A program made the translations under genes and the position numbers. Positions 9,169-18,028 of a stretch of DNA of 64,000 nt are shown piece after piece. The stretch lies in contig NZ_JBHUJW010000021.1 in assembly GCF_042683565.1 (NCBI RefSeq), positions 1 through 64,000 of the forward strand, read 5' to 3'. Numbering within the stretch: position 1 is the first letter of the stretch; each line of letters begins with the position of its first letter. The notes under the pieces were generated by a model. The model did no database searches and had not been told where the DNA came from. It was given only the letters and a program-made list of their open reading frames with translations. This stretch comes from Brevibacillus sp042683565. GTDB lineage: Bacteria; Bacillota; Bacilli; Brevibacillales; Brevibacillaceae.

Positions 9169-9488
9169 GGTGGGAGGTTCTGCTCATTATTCTCGGGGCT
9201 GCCTTTGTGACGTTTCTGCCAAGGGTGCTTCCTTTGATGCTGCTTAGTCGAGTGGCCTTGCCGGAATGGGGGATTCGCTGGCTCAGCCACGTCCCGATTG
9301 CCGTCATGGCTGCCTTGGTGGGGCAGGAAGTGTTGCTGCACGAAGGGAAATGGGCGTCCTTGTCGACCAACGTGGAGCTGCTCGCGGCCATCCCGACCTT
9401 TCTGGTGGCGTGGAAGACGCGCAGCCTGCTGGGGACGGTCGTATTTGGAATCGTGGCGATCATGGTGCTGCGCTATTGGTTCGGGTAG
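9159..9488 (+). CDS. azlD: AzlD-family branched-chain amino acid export subunit
   Basis: A 109-residue protein with 3-4 membrane helices, the usual size for AzlD. It carries the family motif FLPRVLPLMLLSR and LAAIPTFLVAWKTRSLLGTVV. The start codon lies inside the azlC end, so translation is probably coupled. It works with AzlC to export branched-chain amino acids or analogues such as azaleucine (family knowledge). Confidence 0.92.
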   Translation: MEVRWEVLLIILGAAFVTFLPRVLPLMLLSRVALPEWGIRWLSHVPIAVMAALVGQEVLLHEGKWASLSTNVELLAAIPTFLVAWKTRSLLGTVVFGIVAIMVLRYWFG

Positions 9489-9582
9489 CGGGCAGATGGA
9501 AAGACAAGGCTCGCTTTCCGAGTGCAAAAATGTGGTTTAATAATAAGGAAGGACTATTTCAGGAGGGGCAGGGGGAATCATA

Positions 9583-10254
9583 ATGGATGACACATTGGTG
9601 CCAGAAGTGCTGCAAATGATCGGGCAAGTCGTACCAGATGGCGTATCCATCGCGATCTCGGACGGATCGAGTTATTTGTACTACCGGCCCAGCTCCGTCA
9701 TCGATCTGAAAATCCGCCCGGGCGATTTGGTGCCGGAGGGCTCTGCTACTTATCAAGCGCTGCAAGAGATGGGAAAAGTGGGCCATTATGTAGAGAGCCG
9801 CGTATTTGGCGTGCCTTATTACGGTCTGTCGCTGCCGTTGGTCAACCATGGACGGGTGATGGGATGCATCACGGCCATCTACGCCCCGCAAGCATTGCCG
9901 CTGCCTGCGCAGGAGCCGCGCCTGTCTTTTTTGATCGGCAAAGACGAAGACGGCTGGCGGCCGATCCAATTGCACGAAATCGTCTTCATCAGCTCGAATG
10001 AAGGCAAGACGTTCCTGCATACGGCAAACGGCACGTACGCCAACAAGTATTCCTTGGGGGAGCTGGAAACAATTTTGCCGTCGAACCAGTTTGTCCGCTG
10101 CCATCGGTCTTATTTTGTGAACCTGGAAGCAATCGGATTCATTCACCCGCATTTTCATTCCACCTTTTTGCTGGAGATGAAGGACAAGCACAAAACCCGT
10201 GTGCCGGTCAGCCAGACGTACTCCAGTTCGTTCCGCCAATTGCTGGGTTTTTAA
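9583..10254 (+). CDS. LytTR-domain transcriptional regulator (no receiver domain)
   Basis: A 223-residue protein. The C-terminal ~100 residues are a LytTR DNA-binding domain (IQLHEIVFISSNEGKTFLHT, FVRCHRSYFVNLEAIGFIHPH). The N-terminal ~115 residues have no phosphoacceptor aspartate and look like a small-molecule sensor of PAS/GAF type (SVIDLKIRPGD, YYGLSLPLVNHGRVMGCITAIY). It is therefore likely a one-component regulator. AGGAGGGG and a second G-rich site precede the ATG. It lies just upstream of the CoA-transferase gene, which may be its target (inference). Confidence 0.85.
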   Translation: MDDTLVPEVLQMIGQVVPDGVSIAISDGSSYLYYRPSSVIDLKIRPGDLVPEGSATYQALQEMGKVGHYVESRVFGVPYYGLSLPLVNHGRVMGCITAIYAPQALPLPAQEPRLSFLIGKDEDGWRPIQLHEIVFISSNEGKTFLHTANGTYANKYSLGELETILPSNQFVRCHRSYFVNLEAIGFIHPHFHSTFLLEMKDKHKTRVPVSQTYSSSFRQLLGF

Positions 10255-10290
10255 GCCGCCGTGCGGTGAGAATGGTTTGCGGCCTTTTTT
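10255..10290 (+). terminator. Possible terminator after the LytTR gene
   Basis: GCCGC and GCGGC form a short stem with a ~19-base loop followed by six T. The stem is short, so termination may be partial. Confidence 0.5.
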
Positions 10291-10398
10291 GCTGCTTTAC
10301 CTCCAACAATTCTGCTTTACGCCGAATCGAGTGTCCGCTCAGAATGCATGTGATAGGGTAAATACAACAAGAATCAACATGTACAGGGGGTCACTATC

Positions 10399-11913
10399 AT
10401 GTGGGAGCGCTTACGCGATAAACGAATGGCTGACAAAATCGTGACGGCTGAGGAAGCGGCCAGCTGGATCGAAAATGGCATGACAATCGGGCTAAGTGGC
10501 TTTACTCGCGCTGGGGATTCCAAAGTGGTGCCAGTAACATTGGCGGAACGGGCGAAACACGAGAGTCAACCTTTTGGTGTAAACGTATATACAGGAGCTT
10601 CCATGGGAGCCGATGTGGATTCCATCATGGCGGAAGCAGGGATCGTCCTGAAGCGATTGCCGTTCCAGGCTGACCCGACCATGCGCAAAAAAATTAACGA
10701 CGGCAGCATTCTGTTCGTGGACCAGCATTTGTCCCATACCGCAGAGATGATTCGGAACGGCGTCCTGAACCGTATTCATTATGCGATAGTGGAAGCGATT
10801 GCAATCACAGAGGACGGCATGATTATTCCGTCCACGTCTGTCGGCAACTCCAATATTTTCGTCGAGCAGGCGGAGCACGTCATCATCGAGCTGAATTTGT
10901 CCCAGACAGCAGAGCTGGAGGGCATACACGATATTTATTCACCCGCGAAACAAGGAGAGCGCGAACCGATTCCGCTCGTCTCGGTCGATCAGCGCATCGG
11001 CACGCCGGGAATTCCGGTCGATCCGGCGAAAGTGCGGGGAATCGTCATCACCAATATGGCTGACTCGCCGTCCTCTATCGTTCAACCGGATGAAGAAACG
11101 GCGCAAATCGCGGAGCATTTGATCCATTTCTTGCGGCAGGAGGTTGCCCAAGGGCGGCTGCCGAAAAATCTCGCCCCACTGCAATCGGGTATTGGCTCGG
11201 TGGCGAACGCGGTATTCAACGGCTTTCTCCACTCGGAATTCACCGATCTGACTGTCTACTCCGAGGTGCTGCAGGATGCGGTGTTTGACCTGCTGGATGC
11301 AGGGAAAGTTTCCTTCGCCTCCGGTTGCTCGATCACCTTGACGGAAGAAAAAATGAAGCACGTGATCGCGAACTTTTCCCGTTATCGCGACAAACTGCTG
11401 CTTCGTCCCCAGGAGATCACAAACCATCCGGAGATCATCCGCCGTCTGGGTCTGATCGCCATCAACACCGCCATCGAGGTGGATATCTACGGAAACGTCA
11501 ACTCGACCAACGTGTCCGGTACGAAAATGATGAACGGCATCGGCGGCTCGGGTGACTTCGCCCGCAATTCCCGACTGGGCATTTTCGTGACCAAGTCCAT
11601 CGCCAAGGGCGGAAACGTCTCCAGTATCGTGCCGTTTGCTTCCCACATCGACCATACCGAGCACGACGTCGACATCATCGTCACGGAGCAGGGGCTGGCC
11701 GATCTGCGCGGACTGGCACCTCGCGAACGCGCACGGAATATCATCGACAACTGTGCGCATCCGATGTACCGCGACCAGTTGCGTGCGTACTTCGAGGAAG
11801 CGCTGACACGCGGAGGGCATACACCGCATGTGTTGGAAAAAGCGTTGTCCTGGCATGTGCGCTATGCGCAAGAAGGAACCATGCTGGAAAAAGAACCGGC
11901 GATGAACCGTTAA
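10399..11913 (+). CDS. Acetyl-CoA hydrolase / succinyl-CoA:acetate CoA-transferase family
   Basis: A 504-residue class I CoA-transferase of the Ach1/Cat1 type. The likely catalytic glutamate is E289 in VYSEVLQDAV, and the C-terminal half contains GIGGSGDFARN and ITEQGLADLRG-like signatures (VTEQGLADLRGL). Such enzymes move CoA between acetyl-CoA or succinyl-CoA and free acids, in acetate or propionate handling. ATG 10399 has a G-rich site about 10 bases upstream; an internal ATG at 10426 is less likely. It is preceded by a LytTR regulator and closed by a strong terminator. Confidence 0.92.
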   Translation: MWERLRDKRMADKIVTAEEAASWIENGMTIGLSGFTRAGDSKVVPVTLAERAKHESQPFGVNVYTGASMGADVDSIMAEAGIVLKRLPFQADPTMRKKINDGSILFVDQHLSHTAEMIRNGVLNRIHYAIVEAIAITEDGMIIPSTSVGNSNIFVEQAEHVIIELNLSQTAELEGIHDIYSPAKQGEREPIPLVSVDQRIGTPGIPVDPAKVRGIVITNMADSPSSIVQPDEETAQIAEHLIHFLRQEVAQGRLPKNLAPLQSGIGSVANAVFNGFLHSEFTDLTVYSEVLQDAVFDLLDAGKVSFASGCSITLTEEKMKHVIANFSRYRDKLLLRPQEITNHPEIIRRLGLIAINTAIEVDIYGNVNSTNVSGTKMMNGIGGSGDFARNSRLGIFVTKSIAKGGNVSSIVPFASHIDHTEHDVDIIVTEQGLADLRGLAPRERARNIIDNCAHPMYRDQLRAYFEEALTRGGHTPHVLEKALSWHVRYAQEGTMLEKEPAMNR

Positions 11914-11935
11914 AATAGGAGAATCTCCATGAGAG

Positions 11936-11973
11936 AAAAGCGATGTCCCGACTCACCAGGGCATCGCTTTTTT
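11936..11973 (+). terminator. Terminator after the CoA-transferase gene
   Basis: AAAAGCGATG-t-CCC pairs with GGG-c-ATCGCTTTT, followed by a T run. Confidence 0.9.
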
Positions 11974-12000
11974 GGCGTGGGGCAAAGAAACGGTAGCGTC

Positions 12001-12033
12001 ACTGTTTTGGCTACTCCCGATAGAAACTGTTTT
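12001..12033 (+). promoter_or_regulatory. Direct repeat upstream of the amino-acid ABC operon
   Basis: ACTGTTTT occurs at 12001-12008 and again at 12026-12033, 25 bases apart, in an AT-rich leader about 110 bases before the operon. The spacing could place two regulator monomers on one helix face over about 2.4 turns. GlnL-like binding is a guess from the downstream kinase/regulator pair. Confidence 0.3.
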
Positions 12034-12139
12034 ATTTAGAAAATTGTAAATTAAAAAGTAACGACTTTGTCTTTTCCGGTAGTTTTGAGTAGGGTCACCG
12101 TTACGATGAATAAACATACAGAGAAAAGGGGGATTCTGG

Positions 12140-12868
12140 TTGATCAGTTTTCATCAAGTAAACAAGCATTACGGAAACTTCCATGTCTTGAAGAACATCG
12201 ACCTGCACATCAACCAGGGAGAAGTCGTCGTCGTCATCGGTCCATCCGGTTCTGGCAAAAGTACATTGGTTCGCTGCATCAATCGTTTGGAAACGATTTC
12301 AAGCGGCGAGCTGGTGGTGGACAACGTCAAGGTGAACGACAAAAATACCGATATCAACAAGCTGCGCCGCAACATCGGCATGGTCTTCCAGCATTTTAAC
12401 CTGTATCCGCACAAGACCGTGCTGCAAAATATTACACTGGCTCCGATCAAGGTGCTGGGCGTCTCGGAAAAAGAGGCCACCGAAACCGCGCTCTACTATT
12501 TGGAGAAGGTGGGTATTCCTGAAAAAGCGGATAAGTATCCGACGCAATTGTCGGGGGGACAGCAGCAACGTGTGGCGATCGCCCGCGGACTGGCGATGCG
12601 TCCGAAGATCATGCTGTTCGACGAACCGACGTCGGCACTCGACCCGGAGACGATCGGAGAAGTGCTTGACGTCATGAAGAAGCTGGCCCAGGAAGGGATG
12701 ACGATGGTCGTGGTCACGCACGAGATGGGCTTTGCCCGCGAAGTGGCAGACCGCATCGTGTTTATGGACCGAGGGCAGATTCTGGAGGAGGCCGCTCCTG
12801 AGCAATTTTTTGCAAGCCCAAGGGAAGAGCGTGCCCGCCTGTTCCTGAGCCGCATTTTGAATCACTGA
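12140..12868 (+). CDS. glnQ: Polar amino acid ABC transporter, ATP-binding protein (GlnQ-like)
   Basis: A 242-residue ABC ATPase with Walker A (GPSGSGKST), Q-loop (MVFQHFNLYPHKT), signature (LSGGQQQRVAIARGLA), Walker B (IMLFDEPTSALDPE) and H-loop (VVVTHEMGFA). The sequence is characteristic of the glutamine/glutamate/arginine importer family. The start is TTG at 12140, with AAAAGGGGG 8 bases upstream. It is the first gene of a four-gene importer operon (ATPase, binding protein, two permeases). Confidence 0.94.
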   Translation: MISFHQVNKHYGNFHVLKNIDLHINQGEVVVVIGPSGSGKSTLVRCINRLETISSGELVVDNVKVNDKNTDINKLRRNIGMVFQHFNLYPHKTVLQNITLAPIKVLGVSEKEATETALYYLEKVGIPEKADKYPTQLSGGQQQRVAIARGLAMRPKIMLFDEPTSALDPETIGEVLDVMKKLAQEGMTMVVVTHEMGFAREVADRIVFMDRGQILEEAAPEQFFASPREERARLFLSRILNH

Positions 12869-12916
12869 TCGATTGGGTATCACACAAAAATAACTATAGA
12901 AAAAAGGGGAATTCAG

Positions 12917-13768
12917 ATGAAAAAAGGTTTGATTGGCAAAGTAGCAAGTCTGGGATTGGTTCTGATGCTAAGTGCTACCGCATTGGCAGGCTGTGGATCG
13001 AGCAAGGCGCCAGAAGGACAAGGAGGACAAGCGGCTTCCGGAGCAGCTGAAGGCGGCACGCTGGCGAAAATCAAGGAAAGAGACAAATTCGTGGTTGGCG
13101 TCAAATACGACCTGAACCTGTTTGGGCTGAAGGACCCGTCGACTGGCAACGTAGAAGGCTTTGACATCGACATCGCCAAAGCGATCGCGAAAAAAGTGCT
13201 GGGCGACGAAAACAAGATCGAACTGAAGGAAGTTACCTCCAAGACGCGGATTCCGATGCTGAAAAACGGCGAAATTGACGCCATCATCGCGACGATGACC
13301 GTCACCGAGGAACGGAAAAAAGAAGTAGACTTCTCCGACATCTACTTCATGGCCGGTCAGGCTCTGCTGGTGAAAAAGGACAGCCCGATCAACGGTCTGG
13401 CTGACTTGAAACCAGGCATGAAGGTGCTGACGGCGAAAGGTTCCACTTCCGCCAAAAACATCCGTGAAAAAGCACCGAATGTTGAAGTGCTCGAATTTGA
13501 AAACTACGCAGAAGCCTTTACCGCTCTGAAAGCAGGCCAAGGCGACGCGCTCACGACGGACAACGCGCTGCTGTACGGCATGTCGAAGCAAGACCCGAAC
13601 TACCGCGTGACCGAGGAGACCTTCACGGAAGAACCGTACGGCATCGCGATCAAAAAAGGCGACGCAGAATTCGTGAAGACGGTCAACGATGTGCTGAAAG
13701 AATTGAAGGAAACCGGCGAATACGACAAGATCTATGAAAAATGGATCGGGGAAAAACCAAAAAAATAA
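12917..13768 (+). CDS. glnH: Amino acid ABC transporter substrate-binding lipoprotein (GlnH-like)
   Basis: A 283-residue family 3 solute-binding protein. The lipoprotein signal ends at LAGC (Cys26). After a Gly/Ala linker comes the mature domain with VVGVKYDLNLFGLKDPSTGNVEGFDIDIAKAIAKK, MTVTEERKKEVDFSDIYF and the C-terminal YDKIYEKWIGEKP. Glutamine or glutamate is the most likely ligand, given the family and the adjacent GlnK/GlnL-like genes, but specificity is not proven. A strong stem-loop follows it inside the operon. Confidence 0.93.
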   Translation: MKKGLIGKVASLGLVLMLSATALAGCGSSKAPEGQGGQAASGAAEGGTLAKIKERDKFVVGVKYDLNLFGLKDPSTGNVEGFDIDIAKAIAKKVLGDENKIELKEVTSKTRIPMLKNGEIDAIIATMTVTEERKKEVDFSDIYFMAGQALLVKKDSPINGLADLKPGMKVLTAKGSTSAKNIREKAPNVEVLEFENYAEAFTALKAGQGDALTTDNALLYGMSKQDPNYRVTEETFTEEPYGIAIKKGDAEFVKTVNDVLKELKETGEYDKIYEKWIGEKPKK

Positions 13769-13788
13769 AACGGTTGGGCATGGAACAA

Positions 13789-13816
13789 GGCTGAGCGGTC
13801 TCCCTACCGCTCAGCC
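13789..13816 (+). other. Intercistronic stem-loop between binding protein and permease genes
   Basis: GGCTGAGCGGT and ACCGCTCAGCC form a perfect 11-bp stem with a 6-base loop, not followed by a proper U run. Such structures after a binding-protein gene usually protect its mRNA, or partly terminate, so that the binding protein is made in excess over the permeases (inference). Confidence 0.75.
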
Positions 13817-13854
13817 ACTTATTTCCTGACATCAAAGGGGGATCGGCAACAGAG

Positions 13855-14508
13855 ATGATCGATATGTCCATCCTGGTTGATAACTGGGATATGTTTTTGC
13901 AAGGATTCGGCAATACATTGAAAGCCAGCCTGCTTGCTCTCGTCGGCAGTTTTGTGCTGGGAACTATCATCGCTGTCTTTCGGATCGCACCGTTGCGTCC
14001 CCTGAACTGGCTGGGGACCGCGTACGTGGAATTCATCCGCAATATCCCGTTAATTCTTATCGTCTTTCTGTTTTTTGTAGGCCTTCCTTCTGTGGGAGTG
14101 CGCCTGGAGCCGTTCGTGGCAGGAACGCTCGGTCTTACCGTCTACACCGCTGCCTTTATCGCGGAGACGATCCGCGCGGGCATACAGGCTGTTCCCAAAG
14201 GGCAGTCCGAGGCGGCGCGCTCTTCCGGTCTGACCTACATCCAAACGATGCGCTACATCATCTTGCCGCAGGCGATCAAACTGGTCATTCCGCCGATGGG
14301 CAACCAGTTCATCAACCTGGTCAAAAACTCCTCCGTGCTCGGCGTGATCGCGGGCCTCGACCTGATGTATTTCGGCGACCTGATTTCTGCGGAAACGTTT
14401 GTGACGTTTGACGTGTATATTTTTGTGGGCATTTTCTATCTGACTCTGACCCTCCCGCTGAGTTTGCTCGTAGGTTACCTGGAGCGACTTTTGGCGAAGG
14501 GCCGATAA
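13855..14508 (+). CDS. glnM: Amino acid ABC transporter permease (GlnM/HisMQ family)
   Basis: A 217-residue inner-membrane permease with about five helices. It carries the family EAA loop (EAARSSGLTYIQTMRYIILPQAIKLVIPPMGNQF) that contacts the ATPase, and FIRNIPLILIVFLFFVGLP. AAAGGGGGAT lies about 12 bases upstream of the ATG, a slightly long spacing. It pairs with the next permease to form the heterodimeric channel of the importer. Confidence 0.92.
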   Translation: MIDMSILVDNWDMFLQGFGNTLKASLLALVGSFVLGTIIAVFRIAPLRPLNWLGTAYVEFIRNIPLILIVFLFFVGLPSVGVRLEPFVAGTLGLTVYTAAFIAETIRAGIQAVPKGQSEAARSSGLTYIQTMRYIILPQAIKLVIPPMGNQFINLVKNSSVLGVIAGLDLMYFGDLISAETFVTFDVYIFVGIFYLTLTLPLSLLVGYLERLLAKGR

Positions 14509-14520
14509 AAGGAGGTAACC

Positions 14521-15171
14521 ATGGACTTTATCGGCGCATATGCTCCCAGTCATCTTACCTTCTTGCTCGAAGGTTTTTGGGTCACCCTGCAAGTGGCTTT
14601 CATCTCCATCGCACTCAGCTTTGCGATCGGGATCGTCGTCGGCACTCTGCGCTACGGACAAATCCCGGTCATCTCCCAGCTGCTTGCCACGGTCGTGGAA
14701 CTGATCCGCAACCTGCCGCTCTTGTTGATCATTTTCTTCACCTACTTCGCTCTGCCGGAAGTCGGGATCAAGCTGGAGAAATTTTATGCCGCGATTCTGG
14801 CTCTGGTCATTTTCGAGTCGGCGATGCTGTCCGAGATCGTCCGCAGCGGTCTGAAGTCCGTGGAAAAAGGACAGATCGAGGCGGCGCGCTCATCGGGCCT
14901 GAACTACGTGCAGACGCTCTGGCACATCGTGCTGCCTCAGGCGCTTCGTCGCATGGTGCCGCCGATTGTGAGCCAGTTCATCTCGCTTTTGAAAGACACT
15001 TCTCTGGCTGTGGTGATCGCCTTGCCGGAGCTGATGAACCATGCGCAGATCATCAACGGGCGCAACGTCAATTTTGTCATTCCGACGTTCCTGTTGGTGG
15101 CTGTCATGTACTTTGTCGTCAACTACGCTTTGTCTGTCGTCTCGAAGCGTCTGGAAAACAGGCACGCATAA
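14521..15171 (+). CDS. glnP: Amino acid ABC transporter permease (GlnP/HisMQ family)
   Basis: A 216-residue permease homologous to its neighbour, with LIRNLPLLLIIFFTYFALPE and the EAA loop EAARSSGLNYVQTLWHIVLPQALRRMVPPIVSQF. A near-perfect ribosome site, AAGGAGGTAACC, lies directly before the ATG. It is the last transporter gene of the operon, 120 bases before the GlnK-like kinase gene. No strong terminator separates them. Confidence 0.92.
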   Translation: MDFIGAYAPSHLTFLLEGFWVTLQVAFISIALSFAIGIVVGTLRYGQIPVISQLLATVVELIRNLPLLLIIFFTYFALPEVGIKLEKFYAAILALVIFESAMLSEIVRSGLKSVEKGQIEAARSSGLNYVQTLWHIVLPQALRRMVPPIVSQFISLLKDTSLAVVIALPELMNHAQIINGRNVNFVIPTFLLVAVMYFVVNYALSVVSKRLENRHA

Positions 15172-15291
15172 TCGGCAACGGCGCCGCCGATGGCTTGGCG
15201 CACAGCCAATTTTGCTAATTTTCTTTGCAGATCTCCAATTCTTAGTACAATAGGAATGGGGGATCTTTTTTTTATACAGAGAGGAGCAATT

Positions 15292-16560
15292 ATGCGCTAC
15301 CGTATTTGGGTACTGAGCATCATCATGCTGGCAACCGCCTTCTTCGGTGAAATGAAGGTCAACCCGTTCGGTGGGAGCTTTCGTTTTTCCCTGGGGATTG
15401 CCGCTTTCTTTTTCGGATTGCTCTGGTTCCAGTCTGTTCCTGTGTTGACGACAGGGATGTTGACAGGGACGTTCATTCTCGGGTTTCGGATCTTGCTCGA
15501 TCAGCTCATGAGCGATGTCAGCTGGTTGGACAGCCTGCAAACCCATCTCCCGTCGGCCTTTTACTACTTCAGTTTTTCTTTGCTTTTCCACTTTATCCGG
15601 GCACGGAGGTTTCTGGAGTCACCGGTACTGGTCGGACTGATCGGGGCGTCCGTGGACTTCGCCTCCAATATGGTGGAGCTGAAGCTGCGCCATTTGCTCA
15701 ACGACTCCCCTGCCACGAACTGGGAGAGCATCTTCATGCTGCTGGTTTTTGGCGTGCTGCGCAGCTTTTTTGCGGTCGGCCTGTACAACAGCTTCTCCAT
15801 TCGCCAGGTGCGCGCTGTCGGGGAAGTGCGGCAGCAGGAGCTGGACCGGCTGCGGATGATCAACACCGAGCTATACGTAGAGGCGTTCTACTTGCGCAAG
15901 TCCATGACCCATCTGGAGGAGATCACCCGCGAGAGCTACCAGCTTTACACGCGGCTGCTCTCCACGGAGCATACGGAATCGTCCATCGCCCTGCACATCG
16001 CGGAAAATGTACACGAGGTTAAAAAAGATTCGCAGCGCATGCTTGCGGGCTTGTCCAAGCTCATCAACCAGGAAGGGCTGGCTTCGCAGCTGTCGATTCG
16101 GGACCTGTGCGGGCTCGTCGTGCGGGCCAATCAGAAGTATGCAGAGATGTTGGGAAAAGAGATTGACATTACGCTCACATGCGAGGTTGATCTGTCGACC
16201 AGCCAAATTTACGCATTGCTCTCGGTGTTGAACAATTTGGTGGCAAATGCGGTGGAGGCGATCGGAAAGAGCGGCTGGATCGGGCTTGCGGTAGAGCTGG
16301 AGCAGCGAAATATTGCCTTTCATGTGATCGACAGCGGACCGGGCATCCCTGCGGAAGAGCGGGAGTGGGTATTCGAGCCTGGGTATACGACCAAATTTGA
16401 CCAGCAGGGCAATTCGTCCACAGGGATCGGATTGACGCATGCCCGGGCGATTGTGCACAGCTTGCAGGGCAGTTTGCGGATCATGGACGATGGGGACCCG
16501 ACGACACGTTTTGTGGTCAGCTTGCCGACGGATCAGCTTTTGCGAAAGGAGGGAGTATGA
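15292..16560 (+). CDS. glnK: GlnK-like sensor histidine kinase
   Basis: A 422-residue sensor. The N-terminal half has about six hydrophobic helices (1-190). A coiled linker (QQELDRLRMINTELYVEAFYLRKS) leads to a phosphoacceptor region around IAENVHEVKKD and an ATPase domain with LNNLVANAVEAIG, DSGPGIP and TGIGLTHARAI. The architecture matches YcbA/GlnK of B. subtilis, the glutamine sensor that works with YcbB/GlnL. ATG 15292 follows AGAGAGGAG. It overlaps the regulator gene (ATGA) and sits beside a GlnQHMP-type importer, which supports glutamine sensing (inference). Confidence 0.82.
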   Translation: MRYRIWVLSIIMLATAFFGEMKVNPFGGSFRFSLGIAAFFFGLLWFQSVPVLTTGMLTGTFILGFRILLDQLMSDVSWLDSLQTHLPSAFYYFSFSLLFHFIRARRFLESPVLVGLIGASVDFASNMVELKLRHLLNDSPATNWESIFMLLVFGVLRSFFAVGLYNSFSIRQVRAVGEVRQQELDRLRMINTELYVEAFYLRKSMTHLEEITRESYQLYTRLLSTEHTESSIALHIAENVHEVKKDSQRMLAGLSKLINQEGLASQLSIRDLCGLVVRANQKYAEMLGKEIDITLTCEVDLSTSQIYALLSVLNNLVANAVEAIGKSGWIGLAVELEQRNIAFHVIDSGPGIPAEEREWVFEPGYTTKFDQQGNSSTGIGLTHARAIVHSLQGSLRIMDDGDPTTRFVVSLPTDQLLRKEGV

Positions 16561-17492
16561 TGATACGGTTTTTTCTCATTGAAGATGATGCTGTCGTCCG
16601 CAGGATGCTGGAGCGCATCATTATGGACAGCGGACTTGGAGAGGTCGTCGATCAAGCCAGTGATGGCATTAGTGTGTCCATCGATCAGCTGTACGGCGTG
16701 GACGTTGTATTGATTGACCTGTTGATGCCAGGACTGGACGGCATTCAGACGATCAGGAAGCTGCGAGCGGAAGGGTTCACGGGACGGTTCATTATGGTAT
16801 CCCAGGTGGAAAACAAGGAGATGATCGGGGAGGCGTATTTGCAAGGAATCGATACGTTCATCCACAAGCCGATCAACCGCCTGGAGGTTATTTCGGTGCT
16901 GCGGCGGGTGGCTGACTACCTCAAGCTGGAAGCCTCGCTGCAATCGATCCGCCAATCGCTGCAAATACTGGACGTGAAAGGAAAGGACACCGCCGATCCG
17001 GAAACAAAAAACGCAGCTTCGGCGGGAAGCGGCCGCTACGCACAGAGCGGCCTGGAGCAAAAGGCGCGGCAGCTGCTCTTGCAGCTCGGAATTGCCAGCG
17101 AGGCGGGGGCGTCCGACCTGCTCATGATTATAAACTGGCTCGTGCAGGACCCACGCCGGGGCGATCGACTGCGCGACATGCAGCTAAAGGAACTGTATAC
17201 GCAAGTGCTGCACAAGCTGCACGGCAATCTGGACGAGCACTCACTCGGCAAAGAGGTGCGAGCGATGGAGCAGCGCATACGCCGCATGGTTTTGCAGGCG
17301 TTCACGCATTTGTCCTCGCTCGGCTTGACAGACTTCTCCAATCCCACCTTCGAGCATTTCGCGCCGCGGCTGTTTGACTTTCATGAGGTGCGGCAGCGCA
17401 TGCAGGAGCTGGAGGCCGGGGAAAAGACGACCAAGTGTCGCATCAGCGTCAGAAAGTTTTTATCCGTTTTTTTGATGGAGGCAAAGGCGTAA
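16557..17492 (+). CDS. glnL: GlnL-like response regulator
   Basis: A 311-residue regulator. The receiver domain (1-120) has EDD near the N-terminus, the phosphoacceptor in VVLIDLLMPGLDG, and the Lys in FIHKPINRLEV. The C-terminal half (about 160-311) is the YcbB-type DNA-binding domain rather than a standard OmpR or LuxR domain (GIASEAGASDLLMIINWL, RIRRMVLQAFTHLSSLGL). B. subtilis GlnL activates glutaminase and glutamine transport genes. Here the likely target is the upstream importer (inference). Confidence 0.83.
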   Translation: MMIRFFLIEDDAVVRRMLERIIMDSGLGEVVDQASDGISVSIDQLYGVDVVLIDLLMPGLDGIQTIRKLRAEGFTGRFIMVSQVENKEMIGEAYLQGIDTFIHKPINRLEVISVLRRVADYLKLEASLQSIRQSLQILDVKGKDTADPETKNAASAGSGRYAQSGLEQKARQLLLQLGIASEAGASDLLMIINWLVQDPRRGDRLRDMQLKELYTQVLHKLHGNLDEHSLGKEVRAMEQRIRRMVLQAFTHLSSLGLTDFSNPTFEHFAPRLFDFHEVRQRMQELEAGEKTTKCRISVRKFLSVFLMEAKA

Positions 17493-17497
17493 GAAAT

Positions 17498-17532
17498 GGC
17501 TGCCGTGAAGCTGGCATGTGCTTCGGGCAGCC
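17498..17532. terminator. Bidirectional terminator between glnL and doxX
   Basis: GGCTGCCGTGAAGC and GCTTCGGGCAGCC pair with one bulge and an 8-base loop. It lies between convergent genes, with only short T-rich sequence on each side, so it may serve both directions. Confidence 0.7.
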
Positions 17533-17577
17533 CTTTCTATGGAAGATATAGAAGATGATTTCCGGAGCGTTCCGCGA

Positions 17578-17964
17578 TTAAAACAGTACGTAAGCACCAG
17601 GGCCGATCAGGGCGACGCCAATGGCAACGGCAATCAGGGCGAGGTTGTATTCGTAGCCGTTTTGTGTAGCCCAGTAGCCGTTTGGACCGTGCACCTTCAC
17701 GATGGCGACGAGCATGGTGAGTGCGATCAGAATGGCACCGATCCATGTGCCTACACCTGCGGCAAACAGCAATCCGCCGACAAGCTCACCCAGACCGGCC
17801 AATAGCGCCATCAGGACACCCGGCTTGACGCCGATGGACTCCAGCCAACCGCCTGTTCCTTTCAGGCCGTAGCCGCCAAACCAGCCGAACAGCTTCTGCG
17901 TGCCGTGAGCAGCAAACGTCAAACCGATCACCAACCGAATCAAGAGCAAACCGAGATCCATCAT
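17578..17964 (-). CDS. DoxX-family membrane protein (MhqP/YdfP-like)
   Basis: A 128-residue protein with four membrane helices and the DoxX signatures LIRLVIGLTFAAHGTQKLFGWFGG and LAGLGELVGGLLFAAGVG. The start at 17964 follows AAGGAGTGAT. DoxX proteins in Bacillales (MhqP) belong to quinone and electrophile stress regulons. Its promoter carries the same 16-bp motif as azoR and the MarR gene nearby (18001-18016), so it is probably controlled by that repressor. Confidence 0.9.
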   Translation of the reverse strand: MMDLGLLLIRLVIGLTFAAHGTQKLFGWFGGYGLKGTGGWLESIGVKPGVLMALLAGLGELVGGLLFAAGVGTWIGAILIALTMLVAIVKVHGPNGYWATQNGYEYNLALIAVAIGVALIGPGAYVLF

Positions 17965-18000
17965 GTTTTCATCACTCCTTGATTTATTTTTAATTATAGT

Positions 18001-18016
18001 ATTTTTAATTTGAGAT
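18001..18016 (-). promoter_or_regulatory. Candidate MhqR-type operator upstream of doxX
   Basis: On the minus strand it reads ATCTCAAATTAAAAAT, an imperfect ATCT-N8-AGAT element. Related elements are upstream of azoR and of the MarR gene itself. Confidence 0.6.
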
Positions 18017-18028
18017 AATGTGACGCAA

